DNA of 64,000 bases. Source: Aphodoplasma sp045626925. GTDB taxonomy: Bacteria > Bacillota > Clostridia > UBA1381 > UMGS1253. Position numbers and translations under genes: made by a program. The stretch spans positions 43,413 to 107,412 of the forward strand of contig JAZUQZ010000016.1 in assembly GCA_045626925.1 (NCBI GenBank). Reading direction: 5' to 3'. Positions 18,425 through 27,527 of the stretch are shown here, one piece after another (the first letter of the stretch is position 1; every line of letters begins with the position of its first letter). The notes under the pieces are model-generated. The model saw nothing but the letters and a program-made list of their open reading frames with translations. It ran no database searches and had not been told where the DNA came from.

Positions 18425-19990
18425 ATGTTTAAAAAACTTGTTTTTGCAACATTTTTTATAACGCTCATGTGTGTAACAACAACCATATTTGCGTATGATG
18501 TGCCCGAAATGATTAGAGTCGGTTTGTCCTTTGATAATGAAGCAGTAAACTCTTTTGAAGTAACTGTCGAAGGCGGCGCCGTTGTCGGACATGTGTTGGA
18601 TTACGATTTTGTCCCCCACTTTAAAATAAACTCTTCGAAAATGCTTGTTGAAAAGGGGGGCGGGACGTATCTTCGTACAAAAAATACATATGATAAAGTT
18701 GAAGATGCGCTAGATGATGCGCAAAAATTTTCAACCCGTGACGCGAATGCATATGTAGGCTATATCGATAAGCAATATTATGTATTATTTGGCATATACG
18801 ACTCACAAGACGATGCAAAAAATGCAATCGAGGAGCTTGGATATACAAATTTGGATTTAGTGCCAATAAGCCTTGATACAAAGGCTGTTATGGTAACGGC
18901 GGACGAGTTTTGTCTCGTTTTTCGTGATGAGAGCGAAATGTTTGCTATTGGAAGTGCCCAGCAAAAAACGCTGAGCACAGGTGGCAGGAAATATTATGGT
19001 TATATTGCAGCTGACAGAATTCATACAGACAAAATTGCAATTATTAACCTTGTTGCAACAGATGATTATGTTGCGTGCGTAGTCGGAAGCGAGATGTATT
19101 CGACCTGGCATATTGAGGCGCTCAAGGCACAGGCTGTTATAGCACGCACATATGCTATGACAACAACAAGTTATAAAAAATATGGAATAGATGTTACCGA
19201 CGATACGCGTTCACAAGCGTACAACGGTCTTTCGTCCGAAACGCCATCAACAAGGCGTGCAGCAGATGAAACCGCAGGGCTTATCTTGCTTTATAAAGAC
19301 AAGCCTGCACAAACATTTTTCCACGCAAGCAGCGGCGGAAAAACCGCAGATGTTTATTCGGCGTGGGGTGGCGGCGCAGGTCTTGATTATTTAAAGAGTG
19401 TCGAAGATACTTATGAAAATAGCGAAAAATATGCACTTTGGTCAGTGACATACACTGCAGATGAAATTAAAAATAAGCTTGCAAAAGCCGGCATCAATAT
19501 AGGAAATATTACAAATGTTGTTGTCACCGAGCGTGGTGACGATGATGAGCGCGTTCGCAAGCTACGCTTTGATGGAACAGACGGTTCTCACAGTGTTACT
19601 TTTGAAAAATGCCGTACACTTTTGGGACTAAAAAGCCAGTATTATTATATTCGTGGTGCAAGTACAAGCGCAGAAGAAAAAAAGGTATCGGTTCTTACGG
19701 GCAGCGGTACAAAGCAAATTTATATCAACAAATCGAGCGTGCTCGGTGCAAATGGAACAAAGCTTTTGCCATACAGTGCAAGTGTTATAAGTGCATTCGA
19801 AACTATGATACTTAATAGAACAAATGACGAACATCAAAACACACCAAGCGGAAGCTTTACATTTGAAGGGCGTGGTCACGGTCACGGTATAGGCCTTAGC
19901 CAATACGGTGCAAAAGGCATGGCAGAGGCAGGCTTTAGCTATGACGAGATTTTGATGCATTATTATAACGGAACATCTTTATCAAAATAG
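18425..19990 (+). CDS. Secreted SpoIID/LytB-domain protein
   Basis: This 521-residue protein has a signal peptide (1-21), a SPOR-like region at about 60-140 with the YVGYIDKQYYVLFGIYDS strand pattern, and a SpoIID/LytB domain from about 200 to the end. The VVGSEMYSTWHIEALKAQAV block carries the presumed catalytic Glu, and the C-terminal GRGHGHGIGLSQYGA motif is intact. It lacks the membrane anchor and Cys pair of the SpoIID at 67-1050, so a vegetative wall function is more likely. The ATG at 18425 has an AAGGA at suitable spacing. It follows the amidase gene. Confidence 0.88.
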   Translation: MFKKLVFATFFITLMCVTTTIFAYDVPEMIRVGLSFDNEAVNSFEVTVEGGAVVGHVLDYDFVPHFKINSSKMLVEKGGGTYLRTKNTYDKVEDALDDAQKFSTRDANAYVGYIDKQYYVLFGIYDSQDDAKNAIEELGYTNLDLVPISLDTKAVMVTADEFCLVFRDESEMFAIGSAQQKTLSTGGRKYYGYIAADRIHTDKIAIINLVATDDYVACVVGSEMYSTWHIEALKAQAVIARTYAMTTTSYKKYGIDVTDDTRSQAYNGLSSETPSTRRAADETAGLILLYKDKPAQTFFHASSGGKTADVYSAWGGGAGLDYLKSVEDTYENSEKYALWSVTYTADEIKNKLAKAGINIGNITNVVVTERGDDDERVRKLRFDGTDGSHSVTFEKCRTLLGLKSQYYYIRGASTSAEEKKVSVLTGSGTKQIYINKSSVLGANGTKLLPYSASVISAFETMILNRTNDEHQNTPSGSFTFEGRGHGHGIGLSQYGAKGMAEAGFSYDEILMHYYNGTSLSK

Positions 19991-20018
19991 ACAGGTTTTA
20001 TATTTTTGGGGGAATATT

Positions 20019-21044
20019 GTGAAGACACATGATTTTTATTACGAACTGCCACAAGAGCTCATTGCACAGATACCTCTTGAGGATAGAAGTGCATCGCGAC
20101 TTATGCTTTTGAACAGACAAAATCAAAGCATAGAGCATAACTGCTTTAAAAATATAACAGACTATCTTAATGCAGGCGATTGCCTCGTGTTAAATGATAC
20201 GCGCGTTATACCTGCGCGTCTTTACGGCAAGCGTGCAGACACCGGCGGTGGCATCGAATTCTTACTTTTGCACAAGCACTCTCTTGATGAGTGGGAGGTA
20301 ATATTAAAACCGGGAAAGCGTGCAAAGGTCGGCACAATTTTTGAGTTTGGTGACGGAATGCTTAAAGCACAGGTCAAAAAAATCGTAAACGACGGCAACA
20401 GAATCGTGAAGTTTATATACGACGGCATATTTGAACAGGTGCTTGACACGCTTGGTGAAATGCCTCTGCCACACTATATCACGCACAAACTCGACGATAA
20501 GGAACGCTATCAGACGGTATATTCAAAAAACAGCGGTTCGGCAGCTGCACCTACGGCAGGGTTGCATTTTACAGATGAGCTCCTTGATAAAATAAGACAA
20601 AAGGGTGTAAAGGTTGAGTTTGTGACACTTCATGTCGGTCTTGGTACATTTCGTCCCGTAAAAGCCGAAAATGTCGCAGACCACAAAATGCATAGCGAGT
20701 TTTTTGTTATAGACGAAAAAACAGCAACATCAGTAAACGAAACAAAGAAAAACGGTGGGCGCGTAATATCTGTTGGTACAACGGCCAACAGAGTGCTTGA
20801 ATCTGTGGCAGATGAAAACGGATTTGTAAAGCCGCAGACGGGCTGGACCGATATTTTTATATATCCCGGTTATAAGTTTAAGTGCACAAATGCACTTATT
20901 ACAAATTTTCATTTGCCGGAATCGACTCTTATAATGCTTGTAAGCGCATTTGCAGGATATGATTTTGTAATGGAAGCGTACAAAACGGCGGTAAAGGAAA
21001 AATATCGTTTCTTTAGCTTTGGCGACAGTATGTTTATTTATTAA
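20019..21044 (+). CDS. queA: S-adenosylmethionine:tRNA ribosyltransferase-isomerase
   Basis: QueA transfers the ribosyl part of SAM to preQ1-modified tRNA, giving epoxyqueuosine. The 341-residue protein starts at a GTG behind GGGGGA. Conserved family blocks are present: YELPQELIAQ at the start, LVLNDTRVIPARLYG, SAAAPTAGLHFTDELL, VTLHVGLGTFRPV and the C-terminal YRFFSFGDSMFI. It is directly followed by tgt, which makes the preceding queuosine intermediate. Confidence 0.97.
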   Translation: MKTHDFYYELPQELIAQIPLEDRSASRLMLLNRQNQSIEHNCFKNITDYLNAGDCLVLNDTRVIPARLYGKRADTGGGIEFLLLHKHSLDEWEVILKPGKRAKVGTIFEFGDGMLKAQVKKIVNDGNRIVKFIYDGIFEQVLDTLGEMPLPHYITHKLDDKERYQTVYSKNSGSAAAPTAGLHFTDELLDKIRQKGVKVEFVTLHVGLGTFRPVKAENVADHKMHSEFFVIDEKTATSVNETKKNGGRVISVGTTANRVLESVADENGFVKPQTGWTDIFIYPGYKFKCTNALITNFHLPESTLIMLVSAFAGYDFVMEAYKTAVKEKYRFFSFGDSMFIY

Positions 21045-21076
21045 GAGATTTTTTAAAACATTCTCGGAGGAAGTAT

Positions 21077-22207
21077 ATGTTTAAGCTGATAAAAACAGAA
21101 AATAAAGCAAGGCGTGGAGAATTTGATACGGTACACGGCAAGGTACAAACACCTGTGTTTATGAATGTAGGAACCTGTGGTGCAATCAAAGGCGGCGTTT
21201 CAAGTGTAGACCTTAAAGATATTGGATGCCAGGTCGAGCTTTCAAATACTTATCATTTACATCTTCGTCCGGGTGACAATATTATACACAAGCTCGGTGG
21301 ATTGCATAAGCTTATGAACTGGGACAGGCCGATACTTACCGACAGTGGCGGATTCCAGGTGTTTTCGCTTGCAAGCTTGCGACGGATTGAAGAAGAAGGC
21401 GTGGTTTTTTCATCGCACATTGATGGCAAACGCATATTTATGGGACCAGAGGAGAGTATGCGTATCCAGTCAAACCTTGGCTCTACGATTGCAATGGCTT
21501 TTGATGAATGTATTGAAAATCCATCACCTTATGATTATGTACGCCGCTCATCAGAGCGTACAACGCGCTGGCTTGTGCGATGCAAAAACGAGATGCAACA
21601 TCTTAACAGTTTGGAGCATACTATAAATAAAAAGCAATTACTTTTCGGAATAAATCAGGGTGGCATTTTTGATGATATAAGAAAAGAACATATGCAACAA
21701 ATTGCGGAGCTGGACCTTGATGGATATGCAATCGGTGGCCTTGCAGTAGGCGAAACGCACGAACAAATGTATCATATCATTGAACAAGTCGAGCCATTTA
21801 TGCCAAAAGATAAGCCTCGTTATTTGATGGGTGTGGGCACGCCTGTAAATATAATAGAAAGTGTAGCACGCGGCGTTGACTTTTTTGACTGTGTAATGCC
21901 AAGTCGCAACGCTCGTCATGGTCATGTGTTTACACACGACGGCATTATAAATATTATGAATGTAAAATATGAGCTTGATACAAAACCTATCGAGGACGGA
22001 TGTATGTGCCCGACATGTCGTAATTATTCAAGAGCATATATACGCCATCTATTTAAAGCAAAGGAAATGCTTGCGCAAAGACTTTGTGTGTTGCACAACC
22101 TGTATTTTTACAACAATCTTATGAGCGAAATACGAAATGCACTTGATGATGGGCATTTTGATGAATTCAGACGGGAAAATGTTGAAAAAATGGCGCGCAG
22201 AATATAA
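21077..22207 (+). CDS. tgt: tRNA-guanine transglycosylase
   Basis: Tgt swaps guanine-34 of tRNAs with GUN anticodons for preQ1. The 376-residue protein has the substrate motif LTDSGGFQVFSL, the GINQGG and YAIGGLAVGE loops, the nucleophile region FDCVMPSRNARHG, and the zinc site CMCPTCRNYSRAYIRHLFK (three Cys and one His). It lies 32 bases after queA, as in many Firmicutes. Confidence 0.97.
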   Translation: MFKLIKTENKARRGEFDTVHGKVQTPVFMNVGTCGAIKGGVSSVDLKDIGCQVELSNTYHLHLRPGDNIIHKLGGLHKLMNWDRPILTDSGGFQVFSLASLRRIEEEGVVFSSHIDGKRIFMGPEESMRIQSNLGSTIAMAFDECIENPSPYDYVRRSSERTTRWLVRCKNEMQHLNSLEHTINKKQLLFGINQGGIFDDIRKEHMQQIAELDLDGYAIGGLAVGETHEQMYHIIEQVEPFMPKDKPRYLMGVGTPVNIIESVARGVDFFDCVMPSRNARHGHVFTHDGIINIMNVKYELDTKPIEDGCMCPTCRNYSRAYIRHLFKAKEMLAQRLCVLHNLYFYNNLMSEIRNALDDGHFDEFRRENVEKMARRI

Positions 22208-22254
22208 AAAAAAGTGCTATAATACCATATTTGTTTAGTAAATAAAAAAAAGAC

Positions 22255-22283
22255 TTGACTAAAACGGTTTTTTTTAGTATATT
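22255..22283 (+). promoter_or_regulatory. Predicted sigma-A promoter of the HPr gene
   Basis: TTGACT (22255-22260) and TATATT (22278-22283) are 17 bases apart, leaving a leader of about 50 bases before the GAGAGGGG ribosome site and ATG at 22343. Confidence 0.7.
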
Positions 22284-22342
22284 TAAATTATCATAAAATA
22301 GCTATACAAAGAACATAATAATTCTGAGAGGGGATTTTTTTA

Positions 22343-22606
22343 ATGTATTCCAGAGAAGTTGTCCTTCAAAATCAGGTTGGCCTTCATGCAAGACCGGCTA
22401 CATTTTTTATTCAAAAGGCAAATGAATTTAAATCGAGCATTTGGGTTGAAAAGGAAGAAAGAAAAGTTAATGCAAAGAGTTTATTGGGTGTGTTGTCACT
22501 TGGTATAGCTCGCGGTACAGGCATTGTAATAATTGCTGATGGTGTTGATGAAAAGCAGGCCGTTGATGCTTTGGTTGAACTTATCGATTCAAACTTTTCC
22601 GAGTAA
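22343..22606 (+). CDS. ptsH: HPr phosphocarrier protein
   Basis: HPr carries phosphate from enzyme I to sugar-specific EII proteins of the phosphotransferase system. The 87-residue protein has His15 in VGLHARPA, the PTS phosphorylation site, and Ser46 in NAKSLLGVLSLG, the site used by HPr kinase to make the CcpA co-repressor. It has its own promoter and terminator and is not in an operon with enzyme I. A second HPr-like protein without the histidine lies at 25071-25307. Confidence 0.95.
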   Translation: MYSREVVLQNQVGLHARPATFFIQKANEFKSSIWVEKEERKVNAKSLLGVLSLGIARGTGIVIIADGVDEKQAVDALVELIDSNFSE

Positions 22607-22643
22607 TATATAAACAGTTTAGCTTTATAGTAATTACTTGTCA

Positions 22644-22671
22644 GGATATCGTTTTTGCGATATCCTTTTAA
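22644..22671 (+). terminator. Terminator after HPr
   Basis: GGATATCG and CGATATCC arms close a six-base loop and are followed by TTTTAATT. Confidence 0.75.
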
Positions 22672-22733
22672 TTATCTTTAAAGATATAGCGAAAAGATAT
22701 TTTTAAAAAATTTAAAAAATAATAAAAAAACAC

Positions 22734-22762
22734 TTGCAATTATACTTCATATGTGGTAAAAT
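22734..22762 (+). promoter_or_regulatory. Predicted sigma-A promoter of rplS
   Basis: TTGCAA (22734-22739) and TAAAAT (22757-22762) are separated by 17 bases. The predicted start leaves a leader of about 65 bases before the rplS ATG. Confidence 0.65.
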
Positions 22763-22776
22763 TATCGGGTGATACG

Positions 22777-22810
22777 GATGGTCCTCTGTCAATAGCCGGA
22801 CATGAACATC
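22777..22810 (+). promoter_or_regulatory. Possible L19 leader hairpin
   Basis: In the rplS leader, GATG-GTCC pairs with GGAC and CATC around a 13-base loop. Autoregulatory L19 leader structures are known upstream of rplS in low-GC Gram-positives; this is in the right place. I match it by position and fold only, not by alignment to the family model. Confidence 0.4.
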
Positions 22811-22834
22811 TATGAAGGAAGGAGGCAAATAAAA

Positions 22835-23176
22835 ATGGATATGATTAAATCTATTACAGAATCTCAGATTAGAACAGATTTACCTCAGCTTAATATCGGT
22901 GATACTTTAAAGGTATATTTTAAGGTAATCGAGGGTACTCGTGAGAGAATCCAGATGTTTGAAGGAACACTTATTAAGAAAAACGGCGGTGGGATTTCTG
23001 AAACATTTACAGTAAGAAGAATTTCTTATGGTGTAGGTGTTGAGAGAACTTTCCCTGTTAATTCTCCAAAAATTGACAAGATTGAGATTTCAAGAAAAGG
23101 TAGAGTTAGAAGAGCTAAACTTTATTATCTGCGTGACAGAGTCGGCAAGAGTGCCAAGGTTAAAGAGAGAATTTAA
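22835..23176 (+). CDS. rplS: 50S ribosomal protein L19
   Basis: L19 lies at the 30S-50S interface. The 113-residue protein has the family blocks GDTLKVYFKVIEGTRERIQ, FEGTLIKKNGGGISETFTV and the C-terminal KGRVRRAKLYYLRDRVGKSA. The ATG at 22835 follows a strong GGAGG at eight bases; an in-frame ATG at 22802 would add eleven residues that absorb this ribosome site and is rejected. lepB and rbgA follow, a common Firmicute order. Confidence 0.97.
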   Translation: MDMIKSITESQIRTDLPQLNIGDTLKVYFKVIEGTRERIQMFEGTLIKKNGGGISETFTVRRISYGVGVERTFPVNSPKIDKIEISRKGRVRRAKLYYLRDRVGKSAKVKERI

Positions 23177-23189
23177 CATATGCTTAACG

Positions 23190-23212
23190 AAAGGGACATT
23201 TGTGTCCCTTTT
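23190..23212 (+). terminator. Terminator or attenuator after rplS
   Basis: AAAGGGACA and TGTCCCTTT arms with a four-base loop lie just after the rplS stop. The T run is short, so some read-through into lepB is likely. Confidence 0.65.
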
Positions 23213-23270
23213 GTGTTAGCCGTATTTATAACATTTATTATGTGTTTTGCGTCTACGAGGAGGCACAGTA

Positions 23271-24083
23271 ATGATTGAAAAAGATAATTTTGATAATGAA
23301 AACATCGATAAAAACGATGCTGATATAAAAAACACTTCGGAAGAAAATGATGTATATATAGAAATATGCGACGATGAAGATGCGTCTGATGCAGGTATGA
23401 GCATATCAATTTCTGCAGATGAAAAGGAGCAAAAAAAAGACTCATTTAACCTGTTTAAAGAAGTTCGCGAATGGGTTGTTGCGATTTTAGTTGCTCTTAT
23501 TGTAGTAGGTCTTATAAAAGGATTTTTGTTCGATTTTGTCGTTGTGGACGGTCGTTCGATGCAGACGACACTCCTAAATGGTGACAGGCTCGTGCTTACA
23601 AAGCTTGGTTATACCCCTAAAAGGGGAGATGTTGTAGTTCTTGATGCAAACTTTAAAGTGCGTGAGCAATATATCGCCCAGCAAAAAGAGCAATATGGCG
23701 AAAGCTTTGGTTGGTATGACGAGTTCAAACTAAGACACTTCCCTTGGGAACAGAAAAAATATGGTATTGAGCCATGCCACTATGTAAAACGAATAATCGC
23801 GCTTGAGGGCGATGTAATTGATATCAACAACAGAACAAATGAGGTAATTGTAAATAATAAAGTAATCGAAGAGCCTTATCTTGATAATGTGTTGACATAC
23901 TCCGGTTTTGAAATGGATTATCCATATACTCTGGAGAAGGATTTTGCATTTGTGATGGGCGATAATCGTGAGGACTCTCGCGATAGCAGATACAAACTAC
24001 CCGGTGCAATACCTTATGAGGCAATTCTTGGAAAAGCGACATTTCGCTTTTGGCCATTTAGTAGTATAGGAATGGTAGAGTAA
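23271..24083 (+). CDS. lepB: Signal peptidase I
   Basis: LepB removes signal peptides from exported proteins; the window encodes many such proteins. The 270-residue protein has an acidic cytoplasmic N-terminus of about 60 residues, longer than in Bacillus SipS, one membrane anchor (about 67-90), the nucleophile Ser96 in GRSMQ and the general base Lys173 in YVKRIIALEGD, and the box GDNREDSRDSR. It starts at the ATG at 23271 behind GAGGAGG. It lies between rplS and rbgA. Confidence 0.95.
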   Translation: MIEKDNFDNENIDKNDADIKNTSEENDVYIEICDDEDASDAGMSISISADEKEQKKDSFNLFKEVREWVVAILVALIVVGLIKGFLFDFVVVDGRSMQTTLLNGDRLVLTKLGYTPKRGDVVVLDANFKVREQYIAQQKEQYGESFGWYDEFKLRHFPWEQKKYGIEPCHYVKRIIALEGDVIDINNRTNEVIVNNKVIEEPYLDNVLTYSGFEMDYPYTLEKDFAFVMGDNREDSRDSRYKLPGAIPYEAILGKATFRFWPFSSIGMVE

Positions 24084-24105
24084 TAAATGATTTTTAGCTA
24101 TTAGA

Positions 24106-24145
24106 GGGGTTGACTCACTCGGGTTGACCCCATAATTTTTCTTTT
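24106..24145 (+). terminator. Probable terminator after lepB
   Basis: GGGGTTGAC and GTTGACCCC arms, with two G-U pairs, close an eight-base loop and are followed by ATAATTTTTCTTTT. Confidence 0.6.
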
Positions 24146-24163
24146 GTTGGAGGAGGAATTTAG

Positions 24164-25018
24164 ATGGAATTACAGTGGTATCCCGGACATATGGCAAAAA
24201 CACGCAGGCTTATAGGCGAAAACCTAAAGCTTGTTGATGTTGTTGTTGAAATTCTTGACGCTCGTATTCCTCTTTCAAGCCGCAATCCTGATTTTGATGA
24301 TATGCTTTTGTCAAAGCCGCGCGTCGTAATAATAAACAAGTGTGACCTTGCTGATGATAAAGCAACAAGTCTATGGGAACAGTGGTATAAAAAAAACGGC
24401 GCGTCTGTTATTTTAACAAATTCTTTGAATGGAAAGGGCGTAGATAAAATTTCTTTGGCTGCAAAAAGCGCAATATCAGACAAGCTCAGCCGCGATGCAG
24501 AGCGCGGACTTACAAAAGCAATAAAACTTATGGTAGTCGGCATTCCGAATGTCGGCAAATCGTCACTTATAAATCGTCTTGCCGGACGCGTTGCTGCAAA
24601 AACCGGTGACAAGCCCGGCGTAACAAAAGGCAAACAATGGATACGCCCGAACAATCAGATTGAAATACTTGATACGCCCGGTATTTTGTGGCCAAAATTT
24701 GAAAATCAACAGATTGGGAAAAATCTCGCATATATAGGCTCAATACGCGATGAAATTATGGATGTAGAAACGCTAGCGTGTAATTTGCTCGAGTTTTTGC
24801 GTGATACTTATGATGCTATGTTGTGTGCACGCTATAAGCTTGATACTGATATATCTCAGATGAGCGGATATGAATTGCTCGAATATATCAGCAAAAAGCG
24901 TGGATTTGTTATATCCGGCGGTGAAATAGATACTTATAGGGGCGCAAACATTGTGCTCGATGAATTTCGCAGCGCAAAAATCGGCAAAATTACGCTTGAA
25001 CTTCCTCCACGGGACTAA
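24164..25018 (+). CDS. rbgA: Ribosome biogenesis GTPase RbgA (YlqF)
   Basis: RbgA is a GTPase needed for late 50S assembly. The 284-residue protein starts with WYPGHMAKTRR and has the circularly permuted GTPase order typical of the family: G4 NKCD (about 63) comes before G1 GIPNVGKSSL (about 128), then G2 in KPGVTKG and G3 DTPG (about 173). A C-terminal helical domain contacts the ribosome. It closes the rplS-lepB-rbgA cluster. Confidence 0.95.
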   Translation: MELQWYPGHMAKTRRLIGENLKLVDVVVEILDARIPLSSRNPDFDDMLLSKPRVVIINKCDLADDKATSLWEQWYKKNGASVILTNSLNGKGVDKISLAAKSAISDKLSRDAERGLTKAIKLMVVGIPNVGKSSLINRLAGRVAAKTGDKPGVTKGKQWIRPNNQIEILDTPGILWPKFENQQIGKNLAYIGSIRDEIMDVETLACNLLEFLRDTYDAMLCARYKLDTDISQMSGYELLEYISKKRGFVISGGEIDTYRGANIVLDEFRSAKIGKITLELPPRD

Positions 25019-25027
25019 ATGGCAACA

Positions 25028-25054
25028 AAAAAAGTCGTCATAAGACGACCTTTA
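25028..25054. terminator. Terminator between rbgA and the HPr-like gene
   Basis: GTCGTC and GACGAC arms around ATAA, extended by A/T pairs on each side of one mismatch, lie between two convergent genes. Confidence 0.6.
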
Positions 25055-25070
25055 ATGTTTGTAAAAATAA

Positions 25071-25307
25071 TTACTCAACAATAAACTCTTTTACATCAGC
25101 TTTAAAAGCTTCTGCACTCGTTTCAGGACAGTGTGCCTCTAAAACAATCGACTTGCTTAAATCAAGTGAAAATATACCCATTATTGATTTTGCATCAACG
25201 ACATATCTGCCCGAAATCAAATCCACATCAAAATCGTACTTGTTAACTGCATTAACGAAGTTTTTGATGCTATTGATTGAACTAAGTGAAATATTAAATG
25301 TTGTCAT
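25071..25307 (-). CDS. HPr-like protein without the phosphorylatable histidine (Crh-like)
   Basis: This 78-residue protein aligns with the HPr fold but has SSINSIKNFV where canonical HPr has the GLHARPA active site, so it cannot take part in sugar phosphotransfer. It keeps the regulatory serine region DAKSIMGIFSLD, with Ser41 at the position of HPr Ser46. This resembles Crh of Bacillus, which only acts in catabolite control after Ser46 phosphorylation, although the motif around it differs. It is a single minus-strand gene between rbgA and mtaB. No His is present in the first half of the protein. Confidence 0.75.
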   Translation of the reverse strand: MTTFNISLSSINSIKNFVNAVNKYDFDVDLISGRYVVDAKSIMGIFSLDLSKSIVLEAHCPETSAEAFKADVKEFIVE

Positions 25308-25455
25308 AAATGTATCCTCCTTAAATATAAATATACAAAACTTCTTAATATAATATTAACACTAAATTGTATCAATAGTCAATAATATTTGATAAAATTT
25401 ACAAACTTTTAATATATACCTATGTTTATACAGAAAGGAGCGTGTAGCTTTTGCT

Positions 25456-26760
25456 ATGAAAAAAGTAGCTTTTTGTACACTTGGGTGCAAGGTAAATCAA
25501 TACGAAACACAAGCGATGTGCGAGCTGTTTTTAAAGCAAGGCTATCGCGAAACAAGCTTTGATAATTTTGCTGATGTTTATGTTATAAATACATGCTCTG
25601 TCACAAGTCTTTCCGACAGAAAATCACGCCAGATGATACGCCGTGCAAAAAGACTTAATCCGGACGCAATTATCGTTGTGACGGGTTGTTATGCCCAAAC
25701 AGCCGCCAATGAGGTTGCAAAAATAGATGGTGTAAACCTTGTAATCGGTACAAGCGGACGAAAAGAGATTGTAAATCTTGTTGAAAGCATAAGCATCGAA
25801 AACACGCATATTGCCGTTGATGATATTATGCATATACATGAGTTTGAAAATTTATCTGTAAATACATATAATGACAAAACGAGAGCATATGTAAAAGTGC
25901 AGGAAGGTTGTAGCCAATTTTGCTCATACTGTATAATTCCGTATGCACGCGGCCCTATAAGAAGCCGCAACGAAGAGGATGTTGTTGATGAGGCAAGACG
26001 CCTTGCTGATAGTGGTTTTTGTGAGATTGTTTTAGTAGGCATTCATATCGCATCGTATGGTAAGGATTTAAAAAATACCTCTCTTGAAAAAATTATATGC
26101 AAAATCGCAAATATTGATAATATAAAGCGCATCCGCCTAAGCTCTATTGAACCTATGACGCTTGATGAAAGCTTTATAAATGCAATTAGCAGTGCAAATG
26201 ACAAGCTTTGCCACCATTTTCACATTTCTCTGCAGTCCGGTTGTGATGAAACGCTTATGCGTATGAACAGAAAATATTTAAGCACTGATTTTGAAAAAAT
26301 TGTAGCCGGCTTGCACAAAGCTTCGCCCGATGCTGCAATTACAACGGATATTATGGTAGGTTTTCCGGGCGAAAGTGATGAAGAATTTGAAAAAAGTCTT
26401 GCCTTTGCAGACAAAATGGAATTTGCTGACATGCATGTGTTCCAATATTCTCCGCGTCCGGGCACCCCTGCTGCAATAATGAAAAACCAGGTAAAACCCG
26501 AGCTTAAACACGAGCGCAGCGCGCGCATGATTGAAATGGCAACAAAAAATCGTGATAAATTTTTGGACAAGTTTGTCGGGCGGAAAATGTTGGTGCTTTT
26601 TGAGCAGGAGCACGAACACAAAAAAGGCCTTTATGAAGGCAAAACCGAGAATTATATTACCGTAGTGTGCGAATCGGAGCGCAATTTATCAGGAGAGCTT
26701 TTGTATGTACATTTACAAAAACACTCAAACGGCGTTATGTACGGTATTATTGAATTGTGA
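25456..26760 (+). CDS. mtaB: tRNA t6A37 methylthiotransferase MtaB
   Basis: MtaB adds a methylthio group to N6-threonylcarbamoyladenosine at position 37 of tRNAs reading ANN codons. The 434-residue protein has the N-terminal UPF0004 domain starting FCTLGCKVNQYETQAM with three Cys for one Fe-S cluster, then the radical SAM site CSQFCSYCIIPYARGP, and a C-terminal TRAM domain. The KVNQYE motif distinguishes MtaB from MiaB and RimO. The ribosome site AGGAG is about 15 bases from the ATG, slightly long. Confidence 0.94.
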   Translation: MKKVAFCTLGCKVNQYETQAMCELFLKQGYRETSFDNFADVYVINTCSVTSLSDRKSRQMIRRAKRLNPDAIIVVTGCYAQTAANEVAKIDGVNLVIGTSGRKEIVNLVESISIENTHIAVDDIMHIHEFENLSVNTYNDKTRAYVKVQEGCSQFCSYCIIPYARGPIRSRNEEDVVDEARRLADSGFCEIVLVGIHIASYGKDLKNTSLEKIICKIANIDNIKRIRLSSIEPMTLDESFINAISSANDKLCHHFHISLQSGCDETLMRMNRKYLSTDFEKIVAGLHKASPDAAITTDIMVGFPGESDEEFEKSLAFADKMEFADMHVFQYSPRPGTPAAIMKNQVKPELKHERSARMIEMATKNRDKFLDKFVGRKMLVLFEQEHEHKKGLYEGKTENYITVVCESERNLSGELLYVHLQKHSNGVMYGIIEL

Positions 26761-26774
26761 GAGGGATAGTTTTT

Positions 26775-27515
26775 ATGGAAAAAGCAAAAACAGTACTTAT
26801 TACAGGTGCATCACGCGGAATTGGGCGTGCATGTGCACTAAAATTTGCACAAAAAGGTCACAGAGTTATTATAAATTATAATAAGAGCGCATCCGCTGCA
26901 AATACGCTTGAACAAGAAATTATAAACAGCGGTGGTTTTGCATTCGCGTGCCAAGCCGATGTGTCAAACAGCGAGCAGGTAAGGCAGATGTTTGATATTA
27001 TAAACGAGCGATTCGGCGGCGTTGATATACTTATAAACAATGCGGGAATCGCAAATACAAAGCCGTTTTGTGATATAAACGAGGCCGAATGGGACGAACT
27101 TTTTAATGTAAATATCAAAGGAATGTTTAATTGTACCAAGGCTGTGCTCGATTATATGATTAAGAAAAAGTGTGGCAAAATTGTAAACATATCGTCGATT
27201 TGGGGTATATGCGGCGCATCATGCGAGGTAGCATATTCCGCATCAAAAGCTGCAGTTATAGGTTTTAGTAAGGCACTTGCAAGTGAACTCGGTCCAAGTG
27301 GTATATGTGTAAACTGTGTTGCGCCCGGAATAATTGATACAGATATGAATGCATCAATCTGTGACGAGGACAAAAATGAGCTTTGTAACCAAACGCCGCT
27401 TTGTCGCATGGGCAGCGCCGATGAAATAGCAAACGCGGTATACTTTCTTGCAAGTGATGAGGCATCTTTCATAACAGGCCAAATTATAAGCCCAAATGGC
27501 GGTTTTGTGATTTGA
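26775..27515 (+). CDS. Short-chain dehydrogenase, YmfI-like (EF-P 5-aminopentanone reductase)
   Basis: This 246-residue Rossmann-fold reductase has the cofactor motif TGASRGIG (10-17), the NNAG motif (88-91) and the catalytic Ser, Tyr154 and Lys158 (YSASK). The segment SIWGICGASCEVAYSASKAA matches what I recall of YmfI, which reduces the 5-aminopentanone on elongation factor P in Bacillus. A generic FabG-type 3-oxoacyl reductase is the alternative. I use the ATG at 26775; a GTG at 26757 overlaps mtaB but leaves no room for the GAGAGGG ribosome site. Neither efp nor other fatty-acid genes are in the window. Confidence 0.8.
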   Translation: MEKAKTVLITGASRGIGRACALKFAQKGHRVIINYNKSASAANTLEQEIINSGGFAFACQADVSNSEQVRQMFDIINERFGGVDILINNAGIANTKPFCDINEAEWDELFNVNIKGMFNCTKAVLDYMIKKKCGKIVNISSIWGICGASCEVAYSASKAAVIGFSKALASELGPSGICVNCVAPGIIDTDMNASICDEDKNELCNQTPLCRMGSADEIANAVYFLASDEASFITGQIISPNGGFVI

Positions 27516-27527
27516 TTGATTATTTTT

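Noticed and set aside
22802..22834. An upstream in-frame start for rplS
   Set aside because: It would put the strong GGAGG inside the coding region; the ATG at 22835 fits the family's start.
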